From: Pseudomonas sp. Irchel 3A7
Lineage (GTDB): Bacteria > Pseudomonadota > Gammaproteobacteria > Pseudomonadales > Pseudomonadaceae
Reading direction: 5' to 3'
NCBI RefSeq assembly: GCF_900187565.1
Contig: NZ_FYED01000009.1
Span: 62,001 to 126,000, forward strand
DNA: 64,000 nt
How positions within the stretch are numbered: position 1 is the first letter of the stretch; every line of letters starts with the position of its first letter. A model generated the notes under the pieces. It was given only the letters and a program-made list of their open reading frames with translations. It was not told where the DNA came from and made no database searches. Positions 24,388 to 32,466 of the stretch are shown piece by piece. A program made the translations under genes and the position numbers.

Positions 24388-26988
24388 GTGCTTGAAGCCT
24401 ACCGCAAACATATCGAAGAGCGTGCAGCACTGGGTATCGTTCCCCAGCCGCTTAACGCCGAACAAACTGCAGGCCTGGTCGAGCTGCTGAAAAATCCCCC
24501 GGCTGGCGAAGAAGCTTTCCTCGTTGACCTGATCACCAATCGCGTTCCACCTGGAGTGGACGAAGCCGCCTATGTCAAGGCCGGCTTCCTGTCCGCCATC
24601 GCCAAAGGCGAAGCCAAATCCCCCCTGATCGACAAGAAGCGCGCTGTTGAACTGCTCGGCACCATGCAGGGCGGCTACAACATCGTGACCCTGGTGAACC
24701 TGCTGGACGACGCCGAACTGGCGCCAGTGGCCGCCGAAGAACTCAAGCACACCCTGCTGATGTTCGATGCCTTCCACGACGTGGCTGAAAAAGCCAAGAA
24801 CGGCAACGTTCACGCCAAAGGCGTACTGCAATCCTGGGCTGACGGCGAATGGTTCGTGAAGCGCCCTACCCTGGCCGACAAGATCAGCCTGCGCGTCTTC
24901 AAGGTGACTGGCGAGACCAACACCGACGACCTGTCCCCTGCTCCTGATGCCTGGTCCCGCCCGGACATCCCGCTGCACGCCCTGGCCATGCTGAAAATGG
25001 CTCGCGACGGCATCGTGCCTGACGCACAAGGCGTCACCGGTCCGATGAAGCAGATCGAAGAAATGCGCAACGCCGGCTTCCCGATCGCCTATGTCGGCGA
25101 CGTGGTCGGTACCGGTTCTTCGCGTAAATCGGCCACCAACTCGGTTCTGTGGTTCTTCGGCGACGACGTTCCTTACGTGCCGAACAAGCGTGCCGGCGGT
25201 TTCTGCTTCGGCAGCAAGATCGCTCCAATCTTCTACAACACCATGGAAGATGCCGGCGCACTGCCAATCGAATTCGACGTCTCCAACATGCACATGGGCG
25301 ACGTGATCGACCTGTACCCGCATGCTGGCAAAGTCTGCAAGCACGGCACCGACGAAGTCCTGACCACCTTCGAAATGAAGACTCCGGTCCTGTTGGACGA
25401 AGTTCGCGCCGGCGGCCGTATTCCGCTGATCATCGGCCGTGGCCTGACCGAGAAGGCTCGCGCCGAACTGGGTCTGCCACCTTCCGACCTGTTCAAGAAG
25501 CCTGAAGCACCGGCTGAAAGCACCAAGGGCTACACCCTGGCGCAGAAAATGGTCGGCAAGGCTTGCGGTGTGACCGGCATCCGTCCGGGCACCTACTGCG
25601 AACCGAAGATGACCACCGTGGGCTCCCAGGACACCACCGGTCCGATGACCCGTGACGAACTGAAAGACCTGGCGTGCCTGGGCTTCTCGACCGATCTGGT
25701 GATGCAGTCCTTCTGCCACACCGCGGCCTATCCAAAGCCGATCGACGTGACCACCCACCACACCCTGCCTGACTTCATCATGACCCGTGGCGGCGTGTCC
25801 CTGCGTCCGGGCGACGGCATCATCCACTCGTGGCTCAACCGCATGCTGCTGCCGGACACTGTCGGCACCGGTGGTGACTCCCACACCCGTTTCCCGATCG
25901 GTATCTCGTTCCCGGCCGGTTCCGGCCTGGTCGCCTTCGCCGCCGCCACCGGCGTCATGCCGCTGGACATGCCTGAGTCGATCCTGGTCCGCTTCAAGGG
26001 CAAGCTGCAACCAGGCGTCACCCTGCGTGACCTGGTTCATGCCATCCCTTACTACGCGATCCAGAAAGGCCTGCTGACCGTCGAGAAGAAAGGCAAGAAG
26101 AACGCCTTCTCCGGCCGCATCCTGGAGATCGAAGGTCTGGAAACCCTGACCGTCGAGCAAGCCTTCGAACTGTCCGACGCCTCGGCCGAACGTTCGGCTG
26201 CCGGTTGCACCATCAAGCTGTCCAAAGAGTCGATCGCCGAATACCTGAAGTCGAACATCACCCTGCTGCGCTGGATGATCGGCGAAGGCTACGGCGATGC
26301 CCGTACCCTGGAACGTCGCGCTCAAGCGATGGAAGCCTGGCTGGCCAACCCTGAGCTGCTGGAAGCGGACAAGGACGCCGAATACGCCGAAGTCATCGAG
26401 ATCGACCTGGCCGACGTCAAGGAGCCTGTGCTCTGCGCGCCGAACGACCCGGACGACGCTCGTCTGCTCTCCAGCGTTGCTGGCGAGAAGATCGACGAAG
26501 TGTTCATCGGTTCGTGCATGACCAACATCGGTCACTTCCGCGCTGCCGGTAAACTGCTGGATCAGGTCAAGGGTCAGCTGCCAACCCGTCTGTGGCTGTC
26601 GCCGCCGACCAAGATGGACGCTCACCAGCTGACCGAAGAAGGCTACTACGGCATCTACGGCAAGGCCGGCGCCCGTATGGAAATGCCAGGCTGCTCGCTG
26701 TGCATGGGTAACCAGGCACGCGTAGAGCCGAACTCGACCGTTGTGTCGACGTCGACCCGTAACTTCCCGAACCGTCTGGGTGACGGCGCGAACGTCTACC
26801 TGGCTTCGGCCGAGCTGGCGTCCGTGGCGTCCATCCTGGGTCGCCTGCCGACCGTCGAGGAGTACATGGAATACGCTGGCAAGATCGACAGCATGGCGGC
26901 CGATGTCTACCGCTACCTGTCCTTCGACCAGATCGCCGAGTTCCGTGAAGCTGCTGCGAACGCCAACATCCCGGTCGTTCAAGCCTAA
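24388..26988 (+). CDS. acnB: Aconitate hydratase B / 2-methylisocitrate dehydratase
   Basis: An 866-residue TCA-cycle enzyme that isomerises citrate to isocitrate in the cytosol. The order is AcnB-specific: an N-terminal HEAT-like domain (LEAYRKHIEERAALG), the swivel domain (VTGETNTDDLSPAPDAWSRPD, GTGSSRKSATNS), then the [4Fe-4S] core with Cys in GSCMTNIGHF and MPGCSLCMGNQARV. I chose the GTG start at 24388 because the protein then begins at the conserved LEAYRKHIEER and GAGGG lies eight bases upstream; the frame is open 16 codons further. Apo-AcnB is a known RNA-binding regulator in E. coli, which is relevant to the structured leader upstream. Confidence 0.98.
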   Translation: MLEAYRKHIEERAALGIVPQPLNAEQTAGLVELLKNPPAGEEAFLVDLITNRVPPGVDEAAYVKAGFLSAIAKGEAKSPLIDKKRAVELLGTMQGGYNIVTLVNLLDDAELAPVAAEELKHTLLMFDAFHDVAEKAKNGNVHAKGVLQSWADGEWFVKRPTLADKISLRVFKVTGETNTDDLSPAPDAWSRPDIPLHALAMLKMARDGIVPDAQGVTGPMKQIEEMRNAGFPIAYVGDVVGTGSSRKSATNSVLWFFGDDVPYVPNKRAGGFCFGSKIAPIFYNTMEDAGALPIEFDVSNMHMGDVIDLYPHAGKVCKHGTDEVLTTFEMKTPVLLDEVRAGGRIPLIIGRGLTEKARAELGLPPSDLFKKPEAPAESTKGYTLAQKMVGKACGVTGIRPGTYCEPKMTTVGSQDTTGPMTRDELKDLACLGFSTDLVMQSFCHTAAYPKPIDVTTHHTLPDFIMTRGGVSLRPGDGIIHSWLNRMLLPDTVGTGGDSHTRFPIGISFPAGSGLVAFAAATGVMPLDMPESILVRFKGKLQPGVTLRDLVHAIPYYAIQKGLLTVEKKGKKNAFSGRILEIEGLETLTVEQAFELSDASAERSAAGCTIKLSKESIAEYLKSNITLLRWMIGEGYGDARTLERRAQAMEAWLANPELLEADKDAEYAEVIEIDLADVKEPVLCAPNDPDDARLLSSVAGEKIDEVFIGSCMTNIGHFRAAGKLLDQVKGQLPTRLWLSPPTKMDAHQLTEEGYYGIYGKAGARMEMPGCSLCMGNQARVEPNSTVVSTSTRNFPNRLGDGANVYLASAELASVASILGRLPTVEEYMEYAGKIDSMAADVYRYLSFDQIAEFREAAANANIPVVQA

Positions 26989-27002
26989 CGCTGCAACGCA
27001 AT

Positions 27003-27041
27003 AAAAAACGCCGCCCATCGTGAGATGAGCGGCGTTTTTTT
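27003..27041 (+). terminator. Rho-independent terminator of acnB
   Basis: AAAAAACGCCGC and GCGGCGTTTTTTT pair across a loop that can itself pair (CCATCGTGAGATGA). The long T-run makes this a strong terminator, and it is usable on both strands. Confidence 0.93.
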
Positions 27042-27075
27042 ATGCCCCGGCATACCTGAAGACTGCACAAAAAAA

Positions 27076-27164
27076 TGTGGGAGCGAGCCTGCTCGCGAAT
27101 GCGGCAGCACATCCAGCATTGATGTGTCTGATACACCGCATTCGCGAGCAGGCTCGCTCCCACA
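27076..27164. repeat. REP doublet (type A, forward-reverse)
   Basis: Facing type A REPs about 40 bases apart, between convergent acnB and the serine transporter gene. Confidence 0.93.
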
Positions 27165-27187
27165 AGGTTTAGTGCATGCCTGGGGTA

Positions 27188-28468
27188 TCAGGCACTCAGC
27201 GAATAGATCAACGCCGAAATCGCCACCAGCCCCACCGCCACCACAAACACATTCGACGCCTGGCCGCGGAAGCGCGCCATGGCCGGTACCTTGCGGATGG
27301 CGTACATCGGCATCAGGAACAGGATGGCCGCGATCACCGGGCCGCCCAGGGTTTCGATCATGCCGAGGATGCTCGGGTTCAGCGTGGCGACGATCCAGCA
27401 CACCACCAGCATGAATGCCGCGGTCATGCGGTCCAGGGTCTTGGCCGCCGGACGTTTGCCGCTTTTGACGATCAAGCCTTTGAGGCCTTCGCTGGCGCCG
27501 ATGTAGTGCCCCAGGAACGACTTGGATATGGCCACGAATGCAATCAACGGCGCCGCGAAGGCGATGGTCGGATTGCTGAAGTGGTTGGCCAGGTACGACA
27601 GGATCGACAGGTTCTGCGCTTTCGCTTCGGCCAGTTGCGCCGGGGACAGGGTCAGCACGCAGCTGAAGACGAAGAACAGCACCATCACCACCATCAAGGC
27701 GTGGGCGCGGGACAGGATCTGCGAGCTACGCTGCTCGGCGTGGTCGCCGTAACGACGCTTCTGGTCCACCGCGAACGCCGAGATGATCGGCGAGTGGTTG
27801 AACGAGAACACCATCACCGGGATCGCCAGCCACAAGGTGTGCAGCAACGCCGACGGCTCAGGCAGCGTACTGGCCGTGGTCAGGATGCCGCCGTTCCAGT
27901 GCGGAATCAGGAACACCGCCAGGAACAGCAATGCGACGATGAACGGGTAAACCATCAGGCTCATGGCCTTGACGATCACTTGCTCACCGCAACGCACCAC
28001 TGCCAGCAGGCCGAGGATCAACACGAACGACAGCACCGCGCGTGGTGGCGGCATGATGTGCAGTTGATGTTCGAGGAAGCTGCCCACGGTGTTGGTCAGG
28101 GCCACGCTGTAGATCAACAGGATCGGGAAGATCGCGAAGAAGTACAGCAAGGTGATCAGCGCGCCGGCCTTGAGACCGAAATGCTCTTCCACCACTTCGG
28201 TGATGTCGGCGCCTTCACGGCCGGACAGCACGAAGCGGGTCAGGCCGCGGTGTGCGTAGAAGGTCATCGGGAACGCCAGCAACGCCAGGATCAGCAGCGG
28301 CCAGAAGCCGCCCAGGCCTGCGTTGATCGGTAAAAACAGGGTGCCTGCACCAATCGCCGTGCCAAACAGGCCCAGCATCCAGGTGGTGTCTTGGCGATTC
28401 CAGCTCGAAAGGGTCGCGGGTGTCGCTGCTACATAGCGTTCGTTAACGCTATTGGCCTGATCATTCAT
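27188..28468 (-). CDS. HAAAP-family serine/threonine transporter (SdaC-like)
   Basis: A 426-residue inner-membrane permease with about 11 hydrophobic segments. DTTWMLGLFGTAIGAGTLFLPINAG at the N-terminus and the central VMVFSFNHSPIISAFAVDQ region (FNHSP) are typical of SdaC-like proton-coupled serine/threonine importers. The start at 28468 has GGAG upstream; the frame is open nine codons earlier. It is a single-gene unit, with no serine deaminase gene adjacent. Substrate is inferred from the family only. Confidence 0.88.
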   Translation of the reverse strand: MNDQANSVNERYVAATPATLSSWNRQDTTWMLGLFGTAIGAGTLFLPINAGLGGFWPLLILALLAFPMTFYAHRGLTRFVLSGREGADITEVVEEHFGLKAGALITLLYFFAIFPILLIYSVALTNTVGSFLEHQLHIMPPPRAVLSFVLILGLLAVVRCGEQVIVKAMSLMVYPFIVALLFLAVFLIPHWNGGILTTASTLPEPSALLHTLWLAIPVMVFSFNHSPIISAFAVDQKRRYGDHAEQRSSQILSRAHALMVVMVLFFVFSCVLTLSPAQLAEAKAQNLSILSYLANHFSNPTIAFAAPLIAFVAISKSFLGHYIGASEGLKGLIVKSGKRPAAKTLDRMTAAFMLVVCWIVATLNPSILGMIETLGGPVIAAILFLMPMYAIRKVPAMARFRGQASNVFVVAVGLVAISALIYSLSA

Positions 28469-28641
28469 CCGGTGGGATCTCCACATTCCGGTCACTTGCC
28501 ACCCGGCCAGAACGCGTCGGAATACCCGACAGGCAGCGCCCGGCCGAAACAGGGGCGCGATTGTCCGGGATTAGTGAAAAGAAGCAAAGACTTAGGTGAG
28601 GAACGGTGGTGCCAATTGAGAGGTGAGAGACACAAAACCCC
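28469..28641 (-). other. Upstream region of the serine transporter gene
   Basis: About 170 bp before the REP array, presumably containing the leftward promoter. I could not assign clear promoter elements, and no gene is seen. Confidence 0.4.
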
Positions 28642-29129
28642 GTGGGAGCAAGCCTGCTCGCGAAAGCGGTGTGTCAGTCACATCAATGCTGGATGTGCCG
28701 CCGTCTTCGCGAGCAGGCTCGCTCCCACACTGGTGTTGTGCCGAGTACAAAACTAAATTCAACAAACATTCCCTGTGGGAGCGAGCCTGCTCGCGAAAGC
28801 GGTAGGTCAGTCGCATCGATATTGGATGTGCCGCCGTCTTCGCGAGCAGGCTCGCTCCCACACTGGTTTTGTGTCGAGTACAAAACTGAATACAACAAAG
28901 ATTCCCTGTGGGAGCGAGCCTGCTCGCGAAAGCGGTGTGTCAGTCGCATCAATATTGGATGTGCCGCCGTCTTCGCGAGCAGGCTCGCTCCCACACTGGT
29001 TTTGTGTCGAGTACAAAACTGAATTCAACAAAGATTCCCTGTGGGAGCGAGCCTGCTCGCGAAAGCGGTGGGTCTGACACTTTGATGTCGGATGTGCCGA
29101 TGTCTTCGCGAGCAGGCTCGCTCCCACAG
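28642..29129. repeat. Tandem array of REP doublets, 133-bp period
   Basis: Four type A forward REPs begin at 28642, 28775, 28908 and 29041, exactly 133 bases apart, each followed by a facing reverse REP. The unit also repeats the linkers: the segment with GGATGTGCCGCCGTC inside each doublet, and TCGAGTACAAAACTGAAT between doublets. Units 2 and 3 are nearly identical, unit 1 differs slightly (GAGCAAGCC in the first arm), and the fourth is partial and more diverged. The array fills the gap between the serine transporter and tautomerase genes. Confidence 0.95.
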
Positions 29130-29243
29130 GGATTCCAGGATATTCAACCCCCTGCGTTTCATCGCCAAACAACGATCCGCACTTGATAAAGGTCCATCAT
29201 CATGTATTTTTAAACAACCCTGTCTTCGATCTGGAGTCACTCC

Positions 29244-29627
29244 ATGCCACTGGTTCGCGTCGAAATCAAAAAGCAGCAGGACCCCACCTACGCCAAACGC
29301 ATCGGCGAGCTGATCTACGCCGCCATGCACAGCACCATTGGCGTGCCCAAGGACGATAACTTCCAGATCCTCGCCGAACACGACGAACATCATTTCATTT
29401 TCGATCCGAACTACCTGGGCATCCCGCGCAGCGACAAGCTGGTCATCATCCAGATCACCCTCAGCGAAGGCCGTACCGTCGAGCAGAAGAAACTGCTCTA
29501 CAAAACCATCGCCGAAAGCCTGAACTCAGAACTGTCAGTGCGCCTGGAAGATGTTTTCATTAATCTGGTGGAAGTGAAGAAGGAAAACTGGTCGTTCGGC
29601 AACGGCATTGCCCAGTACGCCCTCTGA
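29244..29627 (+). CDS. Tautomerase-family (4-oxalocrotonate tautomerase-like) protein
   Basis: A 127-residue protein with the catalytic N-terminal proline (MPLVRVEI; the Met is removed in this family). The length and the second half (LVIIQITLSEGRTVEQKKLLYKTIAESL) fit the longer tautomerase/Tautomerase_3-like members rather than the 62-residue 4-OT. GGAG precedes the ATG. A TetR regulator follows 30 bp downstream on the same strand and probably controls both genes. The substrate is unknown. Confidence 0.9.
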   Translation: MPLVRVEIKKQQDPTYAKRIGELIYAAMHSTIGVPKDDNFQILAEHDEHHFIFDPNYLGIPRSDKLVIIQITLSEGRTVEQKKLLYKTIAESLNSELSVRLEDVFINLVEVKKENWSFGNGIAQYAL

Positions 29628-29657
29628 TTTTTCAATCCTATTACCTGTGAGCCGCCA

Positions 29658-30248
29658 ATGCCCCGAGTTTCCCGCAAGCAAGCCGACCTCAATCGCGAAA
29701 CCATTGTCGACGCCGCTACACGGCTGTTCCGCGAGCGCGGCCTGCATGGGATCAGCGTCGTCGATGTGATGGCCGCGGCCGGCCTGACCCATGGCGGCTT
29801 CTATGGTCACTTCGAGTCCAAGGAAGCCTTGGCCAAAGAGGCCAGCGAACGGGTATTCAAAGAAGTGGGTGCTCGCTGGCGGGAACGCATCTCCACCACC
29901 GACGACAAAGCCGCTGCGCGCCGCGCACTGATTGAGCCGTACCTGTCCGCCCACAGCCGCGACAACCCCGGTGACAGCTGCCCGGTGGTGGCCTTCGCCG
30001 GCGACATGTGCCACGAAACCGCCGATAGCGGCCTGCGCGAGCCGTTCATGGAGGGTCTGAACCGACTGCTCGATTCGTTTGGCAACCTGATGGATTCGGA
30101 CGATGCCAGCGAAAGCCGGCAACAGGCGCTGGTGCAGTATTCGATGATGGTCGGCGCCCTGACACTGGCCCGGGCCACCCGGGGCGAGGCCTTGTCCGAT
30201 GAAATCCTCGAGGCTGCGCTCAGCTTTCTGACAGCGCAAAAGCCATGA
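29658..30248 (+). CDS. TetR/AcrR-family regulator
   Basis: A 196-residue repressor. The N-terminal helix-turn-helix reads TIVDAATRLFRERGLHGISVVDVMAAAGLTHGGFYGHFESKEAL. The ligand domain contains the conserved CPVVAFAGD segment seen in TetR proteins of the YP_-type C-terminal group. It follows the tautomerase gene closely, so the pair likely forms an autoregulated operon. The ligand is unknown. Confidence 0.92.
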   Translation: MPRVSRKQADLNRETIVDAATRLFRERGLHGISVVDVMAAAGLTHGGFYGHFESKEALAKEASERVFKEVGARWRERISTTDDKAAARRALIEPYLSAHSRDNPGDSCPVVAFAGDMCHETADSGLREPFMEGLNRLLDSFGNLMDSDDASESRQQALVQYSMMVGALTLARATRGEALSDEILEAALSFLTAQKP

Positions 30249-30412
30249 CCCTGCCCCAACCTGAATATTCAGTGTCATAGAAAACAATCGCAGGCCGCTC
30301 CAGCTCCTACACTGAGAGACGCGGCTGCGAAGACAGCGTTGCCAAAACGCCCCGGAGCCAGCACTTTCAAGCGACGTTCGAGCCCGATATCTGCCGCCCA
30401 CAGGAGCCAAGC

Positions 30413-31381
30413 ATGCCCGCAACCGTTCTGGTACTGGTTGAAACCATCAATGATTACCTGCCCATCCTCGAACATCAGGGTTTCCACCTGATCCTTGCCC
30501 CGACCCCCGCCGAGCGCGCCGAAGCCATCAGCCGCCACGGCGCCCGGATCGATGCCGTTCTGACCCGCGGCCCGCTGGGCCTGTATACCGACGAAATTGC
30601 CGCCCTGCCTAACCTGAAGATCATCTGCGTGATCGGCGCCGGCTATGAAATGGTCGACCTGCAAGCGGCCGCCGACCGAGGCATCGCTGTCACCAATGGC
30701 GCCGGCGTCAATGCCTCGTCCGTGGCCGACCACGCCATGGCCCTGCTGCTGTCACTGGTGCGTGATGTGCCACGCTGCGATGCCGCCGTGCGCCGGGGCG
30801 AGTGGCCAAAAATCATGCGCCCGTCCCTCGCCGGCAAACACTTGGGCATTCTCGGCCTCGGCGCTGTCGGCATGGCCATTGCCAAGCGCGCCGCCGCAGG
30901 CTTCGACATGCGCGTGTGCTACCACAACCGCCAGCATCGCAGCGACGTGCCCTACGACTTCTGTTCGACCCCCACGGAACTGGCACGCGCCTCGGACTTC
31001 CTGATCGTCGCCACCCCTGGTGGCCTGGGCACCAAACACCTGATCAACCGCCAGGTACTCGACGCGCTCGGGCCGAAGGGCTTTCTCGTCAACATTGCCA
31101 GGGCCAGCGTGGTGGCGACCGCCGACCTGATCACCGCGCTGGAACAACGACGGATCGCCGGTGCCGCGCTGGATGTATTCGATGCCGAGCCGCAGGTGCC
31201 GGACGCCCTGAAAGTCCTGAGCAATGTGGTCCTCACACCCCATGTCGCCGGCCTGTCGCCGGAAGCGACCCAAGGTACCGTGGAGTTGGTGGGCAAGAAT
31301 CTGGTGGCGTTTTTCGCCGGTCAACCGGTGCTGACACCCATCGAGCTACCGCTGCCGAGCGTCAACGTGCGGGTCCATTAA
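30413..31381 (+). CDS. 2-hydroxyacid dehydrogenase (glyoxylate/hydroxypyruvate reductase-like)
   Basis: A 322-residue NAD(P)H-dependent D-2-hydroxyacid dehydrogenase. The nucleotide-binding loop is GILGLGAVGMAIA. The catalytic Arg is in NIARASVV, the Glu in DVFDAEP and the His in LTPHVAGLS. It would reduce glyoxylate, hydroxypyruvate or an aryl-pyruvate in the cytosol. AGGAG lies seven bases before the ATG. It is a single gene that ends within a few bases of the convergent tssA stop; the two stop regions overlap by four bases. Confidence 0.92.
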   Translation: MPATVLVLVETINDYLPILEHQGFHLILAPTPAERAEAISRHGARIDAVLTRGPLGLYTDEIAALPNLKIICVIGAGYEMVDLQAAADRGIAVTNGAGVNASSVADHAMALLLSLVRDVPRCDAAVRRGEWPKIMRPSLAGKHLGILGLGAVGMAIAKRAAAGFDMRVCYHNRQHRSDVPYDFCSTPTELARASDFLIVATPGGLGTKHLINRQVLDALGPKGFLVNIARASVVATADLITALEQRRIAGAALDVFDAEPQVPDALKVLSNVVLTPHVAGLSPEATQGTVELVGKNLVAFFAGQPVLTPIELPLPSVNVRVH

Positions 31382-32466
31382 AGGACGCCGAGCAATGTCC
31401 AGAGCCGGCGGGATTCAGCGTCGGCGCTGATCAACTCACCCAGCAATTCGCTCAACGGCTTGTTGCCCCACTCCACGCCTCGTTTAATCAGATACGGCAC
31501 GGGGCTGTGGGGCTCGGTACGCGACAGATAGTCGGCAATGACCAGAAGTTGCCGATAAGCTTCCTCGCGACTGGCCGGCTCGCGAAACACCTGTGGTGCT
31601 GGCGTTGCGGGTGAGTCGGATGGAGGTTCCAGCATTGCAGCCGGTGCAGCGTCGACGGAAGGTGGGGCGGGCTGTCTTGGGTGCATGGCAATGAACTCCC
31701 GGACCAGCGTCATTAACGCTTCAATGATGTCTTGCAAGGGACGAAACCCCGGCCCCTGATCGCCAAGTTGCTGATCGCTCCAATCCTGGAGCCGCTGCAG
31801 TTGTTGCAGACTGAGCTGCAGGTTGTCCTGTTTGCGCAACCAGGAGGACAAAGGCGCTGCGCGGACCTGCTCGACGAGTTTTTTCTGTTCACCGCGCGCG
31901 TTTTCCGCCGAAGCCTTGGCTCCCTTGCTGTCATTGCCCTGGACCTGTTGCAGCTGCAAACGTCGCCAACTGTCGAGGCAGAAACCTTCGAACTCACTGT
32001 TGCCGGGTTCGAACAGTGGCACACGGGTCAACAGCACTTCACTGTAGCGCCGCACCAGCCATTCCAGAGGAATCACCCGCCAGGACTGATCGCCGTCCTC
32101 GGCCTGTGGGTGAAGCTGTTGCGGATAGCGCTCACACAACCCGGCCACCAGCGCCAGACTGTCAGGCAATCGCTCAAGCCCGGACTGATGCAGCCAGGCT
32201 TCCCCCAGCCAGGCGCTGAGCATCAGATCCTTGCTCCGTTCGTGCAACAGGCTCGTCGCCAGCGCTTCCACCTCTGTCGATTGCGCCCGTTTGATCGACG
32301 ATTGCCATACCCCCGTGGGCAGGCTGGTGTCGTCCTCGCGGCGCATTTCACGCAACAGATCGAATTCACGCTCGTATCGCAGATCCTGCCCACAGGGAGC
32401 CTCGGCGCTGATCGGTTCCAGCAGTTGGCTGATCCGTTGCGACAGTGACGTTGATGGCAGGCTCAC
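31378..32466 (-). CDS. tssA: Type VI secretion protein TssA (ImpA N-terminal domain)
   Basis: A 362-residue T6SS cap/assembly protein. The ImpA_N domain is clear (LLEPISAEAPCGQDLRYEREFDLLREMRRED, then SKDLMLSAWLGEAWLHQSGL). A coiled helical middle and a C-terminal VasJ-like helical region (SREEAYRQLLVIADYLSRTEPHSPVPYLIKRGVEW) follow. It primes assembly of tube and sheath. The GTG start at 32466 overlaps the tssM stop (GTGA) behind a strong GGAGGAGGG site; the frame is open upstream but inside tssM. It is the last gene of the leftward tssJ-K-L-M-A operon. Confidence 0.93.
   Translation of the reverse strand: MSLPSTSLSQRISQLLEPISAEAPCGQDLRYEREFDLLREMRREDDTSLPTGVWQSSIKRAQSTEVEALATSLLHERSKDLMLSAWLGEAWLHQSGLERLPDSLALVAGLCERYPQQLHPQAEDGDQSWRVIPLEWLVRRYSEVLLTRVPLFEPGNSEFEGFCLDSWRRLQLQQVQGNDSKGAKASAENARGEQKKLVEQVRAAPLSSWLRKQDNLQLSLQQLQRLQDWSDQQLGDQGPGFRPLQDIIEALMTLVREFIAMHPRQPAPPSVDAAPAAMLEPPSDSPATPAPQVFREPASREEAYRQLLVIADYLSRTEPHSPVPYLIKRGVEWGNKPLSELLGELISADAESRRLWTLLGVL

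Noticed and set aside
24301..27018. A 905-codon minus-strand open frame across acnB
   Set aside because: It is the antisense of acnB. High-GC codon bias leaves this frame free of stops, and its product is low-complexity His/Gln/Gly-rich with no family resemblance.
28642..29129. CRISPR array
   Set aside because: The repeat has a 133-bp period, consists of inverted REP pairs with repeated linkers, has no unique spacers, and there are no cas genes.
28592..29172. Several short ORFs on both strands in the REP array
   Set aside because: They are translations of the repeat itself (ASLLAKA and SEPARE peptides recur in each frame), with no ribosome sites.
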